64,000 nt of DNA from Sycon ciliatum (Eukaryota > Porifera > Calcarea > Leucosolenida > Sycettidae), in the NCBI RefSeq assembly GCF_964019385.1, contig NC_088643.1, forward strand, positions 6,538,495-6,602,494. The letters are read 5' to 3'. The position numbers and the translations under genes were made by a program. Under the pieces are notes generated by a model. That model was not told the origin of the DNA, searched no databases, and saw only the letters and a program-made list of their open reading frames with translations. Positions within the stretch are counted from its first letter, which is position 1. Every line of letters begins with the position of its first letter. Shown piece after piece: positions 10,504-22,152 of the stretch.

Positions 10504-12676
10504 CTAGTTTTTTCCAAAATTCTTCATGGCGTTCACTAGCTCCGGTATTGTCCATAGCTTCTGATCAGGCGATCCTGATATTGATGAAAGTAGATGGCTT
10601 CCCAAGCCGCTGCATAGAACTTTACGACTGGGGCGACTTGACTTAGCCAAACTCTTCCAGAATTCTTCATATTCGTTGAGAGCCATGAAGTAATTCTCGG
10701 GATTCAATGTCTTAAGCCTACCCATTATCAGCAGCTTCAGAACTGAGTGCTTTTCTGAGAGCTTGGCGGCCATGTCGACCAATGTTCGGGACATATCCAT
10801 ATCTTCGCCCAGATCATAATTGTCGTAATAGTTGATATCACAATGGTAGTAAGGGTTATACGAGTCCGTCCACTCATCATCATCGTCGATAAGGGGAAAT
10901 GCGTTGAGATCTTCAAGTTCCAGAGCTGATAACAATTTTCTGTCTTTCTGGGCTAAATTGTGCAGGGAATGCGCAATTTTCATAAGCCTCCGCGAGCGGT
11001 TAAAGTAAGGTATGTATTTGGTCATCCTTGAAACAAGTGGTTCCATCGAGTTGATAATCACTGCTTGACGCGATTTCTTCGATGCGAAACGCTTGAACAA
11101 ATCTGCCACATCTCTAAACAGGTACTGCAATGGTTCAAAGCAAAGGGAACTCAAGTCTTTGGTCGACTTAACGTTTCGGTCGATTTCCCTCAGCAAAAGG
11201 TTTGGTAGGAACTCTCGATCTTCTTGTGCATGTAGTAAATGGCGTTCGGCGAGTGACTTGAACAGGCCAGCGCTGTCCCAGCTCGTGGTATGACTCGACT
11301 GTGCTGGCAGCATCAACTCTAGGCACGACAGTGTGATAATCGACTGCTTCTTTTCTCTGCCGACCAAACCAACATCCACATCGCTGCCGTAAATGCAATG
11401 CATGGTATCGATGCACCGGCTATGATACAGGCCAGCCACACCGGTGACAATTTCCAGGTTTCTGGCAACGTCTATATATGACACGTCCAAAGCAGGACTG
11501 AGTTGATAGCGTTGCTGCACGCATGGGACAAAGAATACACAAATTGATAGTGAAAACAACTTATTTGTGCATTCGTGAGGCATATCGGTTGACAATTGGA
11601 CCTGATCATTATGATAGTACAGCCAGTTTTCCTTAGACGCTTCCGTCTGTGATTTTCTCAATTTAAATAATAGAATGGAAGTGGAAGATTCAATGGACTT
11701 CTCGTGTGCTCTGGATGGTTGTCGTGAGTCAGTCAAGTGAGAATTCCAGTCGGCAGGAATAGCGCAAGCTCACACGTAGGGAGAAACACACAATTCCCCG
11801 GGAATAGTAAAGTAGAATTGCAACGAGACGTATACGGACAAAACGGCTGCATTTCGAGTGTGAACAGGAGACGGCGTTGTGTGCCGACTCCCCCCCCCCC
11901 CCCCACAACAAAACTGCATACTAGAGTTCTTTAGCATTTCAAACACTTAGCTCCCATGATAATTCACCGAATGTCTAACATGATTCATTCTCGCCATTGA
12001 ACTTGCAAAATGCAAGCTCCGTTTCCTTATGCACCATGTTCACACCACCAGCATTAGCTCTATTCTAAAACAGTAACTCCAACATCCCAGGAACACCCGT
12101 AGTAATGACAATTGCAAATACGTTGTGCCCCTCTAACGCTGGGAACACCTGGCAACAGCTGACCATTGGTTTCCGCCGTGAAGCTTTGGAACACCCTGCC
12201 ACAGGAGATCACCTCCACTTGTCGCCATAATTCGTTAGAACTAATGCTGAAAGTGTTCGTCCATGGTTAACCTAGCCTAACATTACCTCCCTTGAGCATC
12301 TGCCCTCATTTCCCCGTTCTTGTCTGATTGTAAAGTTTGTAAAAAAAAGGCTTGTAATTCCCAGTACATGTATTTTCCCTTTATTTCTCTCATTTTCTCG
12401 AGACACTTTTCATTTTTTATTCTATCGCCATTATAATATTGGACATCAATGCCCGATTGTTTTGCAATCTAAATTAGAACTTCAAGTAAACAAACTACTT
12501 ACCCGACATAGATGTCTAAACGTGTGTTCCCAGAACAGCAGCGACGGAACCTGCCTGGAGGTTCCACACAGCCGAAAGATGTCCCGGATGGACAACAAGG
12601 GCAGTACATGTTCTACCCACACGTCGAATACAATGCTGTCCATTCCACACGCGGTTGACGTTAATTCCCTTGACAT
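10504..12676 (-). CDS. F-box-like protein, two exons (paralogue of 35107-38581)
   Basis: Exon 1 is 12503-12676 (Met at 12676) and exon 2 is 10504-11514, giving about 394 residues. The donor CGG then GTAAGTAG and the acceptor GTGCAG then CAACGC are strong and phase 0. Exon 1 carries an F-box-like motif, FDVWVEHVLPLLSIRDIFRL, followed by a conserved C, SR and FRHLC. F-box proteins usually recruit substrates to SCF ubiquitin ligases; that role is inferred only. Exon 2 has no recognised domain but shares QRYQLSPALDVSYIDV, an internal helical region and a C-terminal CSGLGSHL with the gene at 35107-38581. An acidic D/E/Y-rich loop lies about 70% along. The 988-bp intron holds a short dispersed repeat and a poly-C run. 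The upstream start is uncertain because the exon could extend further 5'. Confidence 0.7.
11688..11790 (+). repeat. Short dispersed repeat beginning TGTGCTCTGGATGG
   Basis: A segment containing TGTGCTCTGGATGG and GTCGTGAGTCAGTCAAGTG recurs at 42325-42419 and, inverted, near 26598-26645. Here it lies in the intron of F-box gene 1. It may be a SINE- or exon-derived unit; no coding meaning is seen. Confidence 0.6.
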
Positions 12677-12783
12677 GGTATCAATAGTCAATAGGTTGTT
12701 GACCCTCCGTTGCCAAGGTTCGCTCAGAGGCCTAGTCTTGTATTCCCCGTCCTCGACCGAATGACCTGGACGTCCGCACAACC

Positions 12784-12813
12784 AACAAACACACGCACAC
12801 ACACACACACACA
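12784..12813. repeat. CA microsatellite
   Basis: A short CA-dinucleotide run lies just upstream of F-box exon 1. Confidence 0.85.
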
Positions 12814-13162
12814 TATGAAGAGGAACACATGCACAAAAGCAAACATACAAGCAGTCAGGCATATAGAAACATACTTTACCAATACAGAATTGTTGGTCGA
12901 TAGTGTCATAGAGTTGCATCAACAAGCCATCATTACAACTCCTTGCACTATTTTTTGGATGGAATCATTCCTGGATCACGACCCTATAGCCGCCATCATC
13001 ATATATCTATACTATAGAAAAGAAAAAGGACAAGGGAACTACACGTTTCGCTATTATGTCCACTTTTCTTTTCCTTTCTATACATTTATCCTTGGCTCTC
13101 CATCCGAGTTCATCATAAATGGTCTCAAATTACAAAACAAAACTGGACTCATCAACCATACA

Positions 13163-13449
<287 letters not shown>

Positions 13450-13737
13450 GCTGCTGCTGCTGCTGATGATCTTGATATTTACAGCCACATATTTAATCAT
13501 CCCAGTCTTATTTGTATCTTTTCTTGCCGCCTTAGAACACAATTGGCAACCATAACACCAGAATGGTTATGTACAGATATACAATAATAAATGCTGCTGT
13601 CTGCTGTCTGATGATCGCTAAAATGGCTGATCATTTGTAGCTGTAAAGTTAATTTAGGTACGTTCGGGCCTGGTTTAAATCTGGCTTTGGAAATTCTATT
13701 GTTCATTGCTGTCAGGGTCGATCTCATTTTCTTTATG

Positions 13738-13785
13738 CTACGCTGACGAGTCCACAAAGAACGAAACATTTAGTATTTCACTCCT
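13738..13785 (+). ncRNA. Hammerhead ribozyme remnant, unit A
   Basis: CTGACGA at 13743-13749 is followed by GTCC, loop ACAAA, GAAC and GAAA. Stem II has one mismatch and stem III is decayed relative to the other copies. It retains GAAA but is probably inactive. Confidence 0.5.
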
Positions 13786-13969
13786 GCTCTTCTAGTAGTT
13801 GAGCACTCTCGTGGTGGGTAGTGCCTTTGCTGTTTGCGTTATGCAGAGCTCACTGACTTGTCGGTTTGAGCACTCTGGCATAGTGGCAAGGTGTGTTCGG
13901 GTCTGGTTTAAATCTGGCTTTTAAAAATTATTTTCAATTCAAATCAGGTCCGGCCTCATTTTCTCTGTG

Positions 13970-14013
13970 CTGCGCTGATGAGTCAACGAAGGACAAAGCA
14001 GTTCTGTCCCCGG
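13970..14013 (+). ncRNA. Hammerhead ribozyme remnant, unit B
   Basis: CTGATGA at 13975 is followed by GTCA, ACGAA and GGAC; the core GAAA has become AAAG. Stem III (ACAG, TT, CTGT) is recognisable apart from the first base, and the cleavage triplet GTC at 14006-14008 is kept. Inactive as it stands. Confidence 0.55.
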
Positions 14014-14023
14014 ATTGAGTACT

Positions 14024-14219
14024 CTAATTTCAGAAATTTTTGGTGCTCAATATTTTCGGTATGAAGGCAACAGGCCAGGTTAGGTGAACAGAAATTTTCG
14101 GTACAGAGAAGCAGTTCCCTATTGGATTATGTGTGTTAGTGTTTGTTCGGTGTATTGAAATTTTAGGTATGAACAAGACGTACCGAAAATAAAAGTACAC
14201 CGAAAATTTGAGAAATTAC
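14024..14219. mobile_element. Small MITE inserted in retrozyme unit B
   Basis: Inverted ends TAATTTCAGAAATTTTTGGTG and its near-complement at 14196-14217 bound about 195 bp absent from the sister units. TA at the left edge suggests a Tc1/mariner-type target. Confidence 0.5.
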
Positions 14220-14401
14220 AGTATTTCGCTCCTGTTCATACAAGTTGAGCACTCTCGTGGTGGGTAGTGCCTTTGCTGTTTGCGTTATGCAGAGCTCACT
14301 GAGTTGTCGGTTGGAGCACTCTGGCAAGGTGCATTCGCGCCTGGTTTAAATCTGGCTTTGGAAAATTTATTTCTCACTGCTATCAGGTCCATTTTCTCTA
14401 T

Positions 14402-14446
14402 GTTGCGCTGATGAGTCCACAAAGGGCAAAACAGTTCTGTCCGCAG
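14402..14446 (+). ncRNA. Hammerhead ribozyme remnant, unit C
   Basis: Stem I is TTGCG with CGCAG. CTGATGA is at 14408-14414. Stem II GTCC with GGGC closes loop ACAAA. Core GAAA is changed to AAAA. Stem III ACAG, TT, CTGT is followed by cleavage base C at 14441. Only the first core A (a G in active ribozymes) is missing from the canonical pattern. Confidence 0.6.
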
Positions 14447-14460
14447 ATCGAGTACTGTAG

Positions 14461-16438
14461 CTGTAAATTTGAAAAATGTACATGCCAGTTCCAAGGATTC
14501 CTTCAGAAGAAGTCATTGGAAATATGTCATATTTTCAAGGATTTTGTAAAGTTGATCTACACCCCGGAAAGAAACCTGGCTGAGGGATTTCAACATTCAA
14601 CAGCCAGCAAGGCTGATGGATTTACCGCTACGGCCTAATCTCATAGCTTACAAATGGGTCGAGTGGCTTTTAGCCTTTTTCTGACCGATTAAAGCCAGTT
14701 GTGGATTTTCCATTGTTTTCCCTAAACAAGTCAGTTTTTGGAGTTTGGAGTTGAGAAGTGAAGTTTCCCGAATGTGCAAGTGGCTGCATTGGAGTTTGTG
14801 GACAATTAGAATTTTTTTAACCAATTGGGGGTCATGACATGGGTAAAGTGTGAAGATATACTTTCGGGTAGTCTTAGGTAGATCACTACCTTGGGTAAGT
14901 TAAGTAACGTTAGAAAGCGGCATCAAGAAATAACGATTTCCTTGCGTCAAGCATAAACAGATGCTGGGAATACAAGTGCAGTAGCCGGTGTTTCTTGGCG
15001 TGCAGACTCAAAAAACACCAGCAGGTCGAGAAGAAGAATATTATTTTGAAAGATCAATTGGGGAAGTGAACTGCCTGAAAAGAGAAAAAATTCAGGCAGT
15101 TCACTTCCCCAATTGATCCTTTGAATTTGAAGTTCTCCCAATCCTTTCAAAATATTATTTTGACTAGTACTATTCTTTTAATATAGCCATGAATAGGATG
15201 AAGGCCGCAGACATTATTCTTTGTGAATAATAATATTATTCCTTGGCCCAGTAGCAGCGAGAATCGACCTACGGGTGAAAATATGTTTTGGCAGAAAAAG
15301 TCATTTTCTGCAACGGCAAAAATCTCTTGCTTCGCGATGTGCATATCCAAACAAAAATTAGTTCATTGCGACAATGAAAGCTTTTGATTGTCCTAAAAGT
15401 GTAGTAGGAGCGTTGGCTCATGATGGCCAACTGCTGTCCATCTCTGCAAGAAGTCATTGGACTCCCTAGGTAGGAATCGTCGCGTCTGGTAGAGAACGAC
15501 AACAGTTCTCACAAGATGTTTTTGTCGACACCCAATTCCTATTTTAGCAACGAGAAATTCAACTTTATTTATGCGCTCCGCCAAAGAAGCTCTTCGCTGG
15601 TGGAAGTACTTTTTGACATCTTGAAATCCTCGTAGGGCCCTTATGATTTTAGGACAGCTCCAGTCAGGAGAAATACACAACGAGGAGACACACTAGTGAG
15701 GCACCGGCGACAGAGGCGGTTCAACTGAAATGTCCTGGATCAACTCGAGTTAGGACCAAAGAGCTCTGCCGCTTATGACATGATCTGTCACCCTGAACTC
15801 CGTGCTGTACACCAAAATCCTAGCATGGGGCAAGAGCTGAACTAACCTGTGTCTGTTGTGATCTATGAACTCTCTGCGCTCAGCGCTGGAATCATGGCAC
15901 ACTGACGCGTATGCTACCACTGAGTTTCCCACAGAGATCAAATTTGAAGCAGAACCAGGATGGACTACATGTACCACAGAAGCATGTACAAGATGAAGTC
16001 CGTGCTGTTAGAATGTTGCTTCCCCTGCGGCATGCACAGATTGGGACTCCAGGTGTAGTTGTAGCTACCCTCCCTCCTGTTCTGGACTTCTGTGGGTTTT
16101 CAGCAGACTTGGGATGGTGTTCAAGCAATTTTTATTGGTCCGCAGTGATGAGGATCAAGACCATCCATGCTCTACGCCAGAGGCTGCCCGAGAGTTGTTG
16201 TGCAACAACAACTGGATGGCTGATTTATTCACTGCCTTTTGTAACACATAGTATTCTGATGTGGAAAACGCTGTGATAAATTGTTATATTTCCTGATATG
16301 TACCTATGCTTGTTTAAGAAGCTTCTGGGTCATCGATATTGATTTGTTCCGTTTAATACTTTGCCATGTGATCACTAGATACCTCTAGATGACAAAAGCA
16401 GAAAAACATTATTAATTTTTGTGAAAAAGCACCCTAAC
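14461..16438. other. No gene seen; one perfect hairpin inside
   Basis: I find no convincing gene in this 2-kb stretch. Short frames near 15393-15680 and 15911-16276 lack domains or splice support. The hairpin at 15052-15118 is listed separately. Confidence 0.4.
15052..15118. repeat. Perfect 28-bp inverted repeat with 11-base loop
   Basis: The arm beginning GATCAATTGGGGAAGTG is matched exactly by its reverse complement at 15091-15118. Outer TATTATTTTGAAA-like pieces also pair, so a longer imperfect palindrome surrounds it. Confidence 0.85.
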
Positions 16439-16441
16439 TAA

Positions 16442-16825
16442 GGGTGCGTTCTTAAATCCTCTCGGTAAAGTTGGACACTCTCCGAAAAGTTCGAAAGCTT
16501 TTCCTATTCTCTCCGACTTTTAGGAGGGTCTCCAAGCTTCAGAGGTGGTTGAAACTTGCAATGGAGATTCCCGCGATTTGGGATCAGTGCTTGCGAACTA
16601 CGACTAAAAGCCACGTGTTGATCATGAGTGTACCCATTTCCCTTTTCGCATACGCACACGTGCATATTACATTCATCACTCAAGATCGCTTCCTTTGGCG
16701 CTTCATTTTCCTTGACATGTGCAAAATATCTCCGAATTTTTTGAGACCCGTTCTTGAATTATCCCGGTTTCTTTGACTTCTCTTTTCTTCTTCTCCTAGA
16801 AGCTAGAGAATATAGGAACGCACCC
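16442..16825. mobile_element. Harbinger-like MITE (TAA target duplication)
   Basis: Inverted ends GGGTGCGTTCTTA and its near-complement bound a 384-bp element flanked by TAA at 16439-16441 and 16826-16828. A 3-bp TAA duplication with GGG-starting ends is typical of PIF/Harbinger. No transposase remains. Confidence 0.65.
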
Positions 16826-17004
16826 TAAGGTCCAGTTTTGCATAAACTGGGCCATATTATAAGCCTTGACGGACAAAATTGCTTTGGGGTGCACACAGAA
16901 AATTGAATATACGATTTTTATTCATATCCCACAAATGCGTGCACATGCATTTGAAGTGAACACCTGCGCAGTGCTAGTGCTAGGGATGATGGACAAAACC
17001 TATA
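16826..17004 (+). repeat. Dispersed repeat, second copy of 76-261
   Basis: It matches 76-261 with small indels, as described for that copy. The match ends near ATGGACAAAACCTA, where 257-267 continues into the TIR transposon target and this copy continues into unrelated sequence. Confidence 0.7.
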
Positions 17005-18662
17005 GTCCTGGAGCTGAAATCTGTAGGATGCTTTTTATTTTCGGGGTATGCCACTTCAGAGAGAGGACTTGAAACTTCGCACAGAGGTAGGTAAGGGTCT
17101 CTAGAGGACGATTTGAGAACTTGGCCGTCCCGAAGCTGTGCACCAATGCCGGTGCAAGGAGGTTTGTTTGCTCGTCGAACACTATTTCGTTGCCGTGATT
17201 TCACAGTTTTTGCGCCATTCAGCGCTTGAAAAATGGGGAAAATCAGCGGATTTCGCTGACGTAACCAGACATTTTCATGCGAATGACTCAATTTTGCTAG
17301 ATTTTCAAGAGAAACACAAAGAAACACGAAGCGAAACGCAAAGTCACACCGTCGATGAAGCATTTTTCATTCTGTTTGTATAATTGTGTCGTTCTGAGTT
17401 CTGAAGTTACATACAGTAGCTGGTTCGTCGGAGGAGGACATGACTGGTGTTCCTGAGATTGTCGTGCGTAACGGCTAAATGACTTGCCATTTGACCCTGA
17501 TGTCGACAGGCAGGTCTCGTAGGAACTGTCCGTCTCCATCGAGGTGACTCTGGATTGTTTTTACCAATAGTGTTTTGTAGATTGATCCTCACTACAAACA
17601 AGAGTACTCCTGCTACAAACGATTTCATGCTAGTCAATGAGCGGACTGACAACGTGTGTTAAAGGTGGTAAGGTACACACCATGGCAGCTGCCTTGAACG
17701 GAATCTTTGATTATACCAGTGAACGTAGAAATGCATGACTTATCTTGAATAACGTCTCTTTGAATCATTGTTTTGTTGAAGTTTCGGATGCTGCACAATG
17801 ACATGCGCGTACGTGGAAGCATTCACATTGTAGAAGATCATGGGATGATTATTTCCCTACTTCATTCAGTCCTTTGTGTGGTAAATTGAGTAGTAGTAGA
17901 CGTAGTATATTTTAGGAATTTCCGCAAACGCAATCAGTAAATGTGGCGGTAACAGGTAGATTAAAACTACAGCTACGGTGCATCATAATTATTTATGAAC
18001 AAAGGCTGAATGCAGATATGTCAACAGTGTCACGGACGCGATATGCATCGGCACCACCGCATACATCCAGGCAAGACGATGTAGCGCAATATCTGTGTTG
18101 AACGGTTTTTGATCCCTTCATCATGGAGAACAGTATCCATTCTTCATCCGGTTTGCGATCCTCTGCTCTGTGCTGCCAACGACGTCCACTTGTTGCTCAC
18201 ATGTGTAGTGCTGCTGAGCGGGTTGCCACATTCGGACATGCATCGGCGAGTACCGTAAAAGCCCGTAATAAGGCCCTGGGCGGAAGCGTTAGTGACGGTC
18301 CAGAACATGGGCGCTAATGATTGGGTTGTCACATTCGGACATGCACCAGCAAGTATAGTACAGGGTTGGGGTGACCCGTTGCACTAGAAGCATCCAGTGC
18401 TGTAACCTTTGCGATGTTTGTAGCTATGCCGAGCAGTTATCTCCTGGGTTCCGACTGCTGCTCCGTGGAGATGATAGTAGGGCACTAGACAGCGGCTTTG
18501 TAAATTGCCATTCTGGAATGCTACCTCAGAGCAGCCGATGATGGTGACGTTCTTGCACAGCATGTTGTTGGTACCACAATCACAGCAAGTTCACTGGTGA
18601 TGATTAACTTCTGGCCGCGTGTTGCATGTTTCTGAGATTCGTAGATAATGACGCGAGCGTGC
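17005..18662. other. No gene recognised
   Basis: Frames here are short and lack recognisable domains. The strings TCACATTCGGACATGCA near 18230 and 18330 form a short local direct repeat. Nothing else is supportable. Confidence 0.4.
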
Positions 18663-19205
18663 ATGAGTGTGTGTGTTTATATGTATGTGTGCGTGTGAGC
18701 ATCTGCATGTGCGCATCCACGTGTGTGTGTGCGCGTGCGCGCGTGTGTCATGCACATGTACACGTGTATGCGCGTGTGTGAGCATTTGCATGTGTGCATC
18801 CACCTGTGTGTGTGCGCGCGCGCGCGCGTGTGTCGTGCACATGTACATGTGTATGCGTGTGTGTGTGTGAGCATTTGCATGTGCGCATCCACTTGTGTGT
18901 ATGTGCGTGCAAGCGCGCACGCATGTGTGTGCGTGCACATGTACACGTGTGTGTGTGTGTGTGTGTGAGCATTGGCATGTGCGCATCCACCTGTTTGTAT
19001 GTGCGCGCGTGTGTGATGAATGCGCGCATGTTCGCACACATGTATGTGTGTGTGTGTGTGTGCGAACAGAGAGTCACATGTGTGTGTGCACTCATGCACA
19101 CTAGCACACATGTGAGTACACACACTAGCACACATGTGAGTACACACTTGCAAGCGTGTGTGGGCGTGCGCGCGTGTACACAAGCTCGCACACATGCACG
19201 TGCGC
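18663..19205. repeat. Higher-order TG/CG repeat, unit about 82-98 bp
   Basis: Alternating purine-pyrimidine DNA (TG, CG and CA steps) is organised by four copies of GAGCAT(T/C)TGCATGTG followed by GCATCCAC, starting near 18697, 18779, 18869 and 18967. Overlapping Cys/His-rich ORFs on both strands are artefacts. It is strongly Z-DNA prone. Confidence 0.85.
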
Positions 19206-19751
19206 GCATGTATGTTCTATCTTGTTATGTTGCCTATCCCATGCTCTCCTTTGGTGCTGCCACGTAGACGTCTGTCGTAGTTCCTGTCAGAAGTGCATGT
19301 GGAACTGGCAGTGATTGTCATTCTACCTTTGTTTCAAACAACATCTCGTTTTCGAGTTACATGATCTCTCACAGGATCCACAAAGTATTTTGTGCAAAAG
19401 CAGCTAGGCTCACCTGAACCAGTCAAGAACGAGTACCGGAACAAACAAGCTGGCAAACTGCAACGGAGTTGACACCACCACCAGCAGATAATTAGGCCAA
19501 GCAGAGTACCGACATGGGTGATGATGATCTTGCACGTCCGGTGACTGGTCACTGGTGCATACGGCTGTGGCACTGGCAGTCAGGACTCAGGGACGCGGAG
19601 GCCGACTTGTCAGCAAGCAACATCTCGCCTACTCTGCCGGAATCTTCGCTCGACTCGACCTCAGTCAGACCTGGAAATATACTTTTGAAACTTTGCTTGC
19701 ACGCGTTGCAGAGTTAATTGCGAGTAGGCGCGAGTATTATTGTGCACTATT

Positions 19752-20209
19752 CAGGCGCATCGGAACGACTTTGGAGGTGGGGCGGCCATGGAAGGGGGTG
19801 CGGGGGTCCTCCCCCGGGAAAAAATTTCAAAAATTAAAGCCAATTGCAAGCATTTCCGGGCATTTGGTGCCATTTCAGTGTACGGTAACTACAATGAAAG
19901 ACTTTTTGACTCTGCAAAAAAAACAAGAAGATGCTACGATCGGGGACAAACATTACCCTCCCCTGGGAAAAAAATTCAAAAATTGAAGCCAATTGCAAGC
20001 ATTCCCAGGCATTTGGTGCCATTTCAGTGTACATGGACTTTTGATTCTGCAACAAACCACGATCGGGGACAAGGATTTGCCACGTTTGCGCTGAGATCAT
20101 CGCGCTTTGTTGCAGTGTGCTAAAAAAATATATAAAAAAATAAAAATAAAAAAACGGCCGAAAAAGTGGGGCGGCCATGGCCGCCCCGGCCGGTGCGGTT
20201 CCGACGCCC
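19752..20209. mobile_element. TIR element with internal 150-bp tandem duplication
   Basis: The ends GCGCATCGGAAC and GTTCCGACGCCC are roughly inverted and lead into GGGGCGGCCATGG on each side. At the right the 20-base palindrome GGGGCGGCCATGGCCGCCCC lies at 20170-20189. Inside, a block with AATTGCAAGCATT and CATTTGGTGCCATTTCAGTG occurs twice, near 19848 and 19991. No coding frame is seen. Confidence 0.5.
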
Positions 20210-20670
20210 TTGCTATTGCTGGTACACACTCTATGTTTCGCTTTTGTCCAGAAGTGCCATGCTTCGTGACTAGTGGACCTGACGATGGCAATACTATTCT
20301 CACTTTCAAAGCCAAAATCGTAATGAAAATGTATGTCACGCTTTGAGAAAGTAAGCTTGCAGCGTCGTCATCTTCTGGACAGGCGCATAGTCACTGATTT
20401 GGAATTTTAAGCGTGCGCACCTACTTCTCAAACCGAGAAGTCGGCTGAGAACGAAAAACATTTGCGCCTAAATGCTTGACAATTATGAATTTGCTCGTCG
20501 AACAAAATGCATCCTCGCGATGTCCGTGCACAGCTTTGGGATGGCCAAGAACTCGAAAGCCCTTCTCTGATAGACCCATAACCCATTGCTGAAGAGATCT
20601 TGTACTCCATCTCGCCCGACCTGGAGCGCCACTTTTTTGAAGGTCGGCTCCCTGACTACTAGTGTGAAAC

Positions 20671-21374
20671 CTAGTTCACATTCGACGCAACGCCGATGGT
20701 ACCAGACGTAAGGGCTTGTCTGTAGGGCTGGGGTGAGCTGTAAAATCCCGTACGATTCGTACGACATGACATGCAGCAGTCGTGGCGACGTTCAACGTCG
20801 AACGGCGTGAGTCATAAGGCACGGTGCGTGACGGGGTGACTTTCGACCTAATTTCTCATTGTTCGGGACTTCTTTTCAATTATTTCTCCTTGAAAGAAGC
20901 GGAATCAAGTTCACAATACCAGTTTTTCATGAAGATCAAAAAATTAGCCCAGAAAGTTGTGACATTCAAATAATAGCCCCAGGAAATGATAGAATTGTTC
21001 GTCTGTCACGCTTCTGAACTATCCCCAAATACAATAAGTGACATGAGATCTTATGTTGCTAAAATTCAACTCAAGTCGTGCTAGCCATTCTGGGTGAGTT
21101 ATCATGGGAAGCGCAGTGTTCGAAATGCTAAAAATTTCCAAGTACGAATCGGGAGTAGTCGGCACACGACGCCGTCGTCTGTTCACGCTCGAATTGCAGC
21201 CGTTTTGGACGCTTGCGTCCCCGTCTACGCCCGTCTACGGTACGAAAAGTTGGATCGATCCAGCTCTTCCCGTCGCTTCCCGATCTGTACGGTAGTACGG
21301 TTGCGTTCCCGTTCCTGGTGTTCACATTGGACGCCGTCAAACCGTCCCGTCGCGCCCCGTCGAATGTGAACTAG
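20671..21374. mobile_element. TIR element with CCTAGTTCACATTCGACG ends
   Basis: An 18-bp inverted repeat at 20671-20688 and 21357-21374 bounds about 0.7 kb. No clear target duplication is seen, and the internal frames are not recognised. The superfamily is undetermined. Confidence 0.5.
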
Positions 21375-22146
21375 GCTTGATAGTCCCGACACAAGCAATG
21401 CAACGAAACTTTGCTTTAGTGCGAAAAAATAATTGCGAACAACGGGAAATTCAGCAAATTGAGTAAGCAGCCTTCAGTTCACCTTACCGTCCGTGGTAGT
21501 GAGAGTCTTCGATCCGTCTAGGTGAGCTTCTGCCGAATTCTGCAGCCTCGTACTAGTTAGCAGAGAATTATTTGACTTTCCACTACGACAATCAGTGTAT
21601 TCGCCTAGCTACAGCGGGGCAGCAACACCATCAGTAAATCTAGAGAAGAATTGAAATCTGTTCAGTAGGAAGGCAAGCCTCGGGAACTACTAATACTAGT
21701 AGTAGTGTTAGCTACTGATACTCGCTACAACTGAAACAAATCTCTCCCAAAGCCTGCTATATACGCGCCATTAGCCATGCTGTTATGTAGGTGAATCCAC
21801 AACCACTGATGTTTTACACACAGCTAGCTGGTAGTGACCATGCGAGACGCTGGGGACACGTACACGCCAGCTAAAGACTAAGTCACGTAATTGACGTCTA
21901 GTTCTTGGAATTGATCGAACGACGCATACGCGTTAATCTTACATGGGCAACACTGCATGCCAAGGCCAACAATTAATTACAATGACTATGTAGTAGCCCT
22001 ACGTACACGTGATGTCGGTCTTTGGCCCCTTGCCTTTGGCTTCGTCTACGTGGCCACATAGTAGATGAAGTAAGTGGAAGCCAAAGCTAAAGCCTGCCGA
22101 AGACCGATATCACGTGTACTCATTATGCATTAATCACTGTAGTTGG
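21375..22146. repeat. Dispersed repeat R copy 2, left part
   Basis: It matches 1150-1990 in the same orientation, with indels. Its start, GATAGTCCCGACAC, is the empty target of the transposon that interrupts copy 1 at 268-1154. Confidence 0.8.
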
Positions 22147-22152
22147 TCTCGA

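Larger units (their letters stand above)
13640..14460 (+). mobile_element. Decayed retrozyme-like tandem array, family 1
   Basis: About three head-to-tail copies of a unit near 231 bp share TGGTTTAAATCTGGCTTT, a hammerhead core, GTTGAGCACTCTCGTGGTGG and TTTGCGTTATGCAGAGCTCA. The second unit is split by a 0.2-kb MITE. Tandem units of a few hundred bases carrying one type I hammerhead each are the hallmark of metazoan retrozymes, non-autonomous retroelements that spread through circular RNA. TGGCATAGTGG followed by GGTTTAAATCT also resembles a degenerate tRNA A and B box pair. A further single copy is at 43420-43600 (minus). Confidence 0.65.

Noticed and set aside
10504..11736. Reading the full 410-aa frame from 11736 as a single-exon protein
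   Set aside because: The first 74 residues come from intron sequence containing a dispersed repeat; the acceptor at 11515 and F-box exon at 12503-12676 match the paralogue's structure.
18591..19267. Cys/Val and His/Thr rich ORFs on both strands, superficially metallothionein-like
   Set aside because: Produced by the alternating TG/CG repeat; all frames are open and no start context or splice site supports them.
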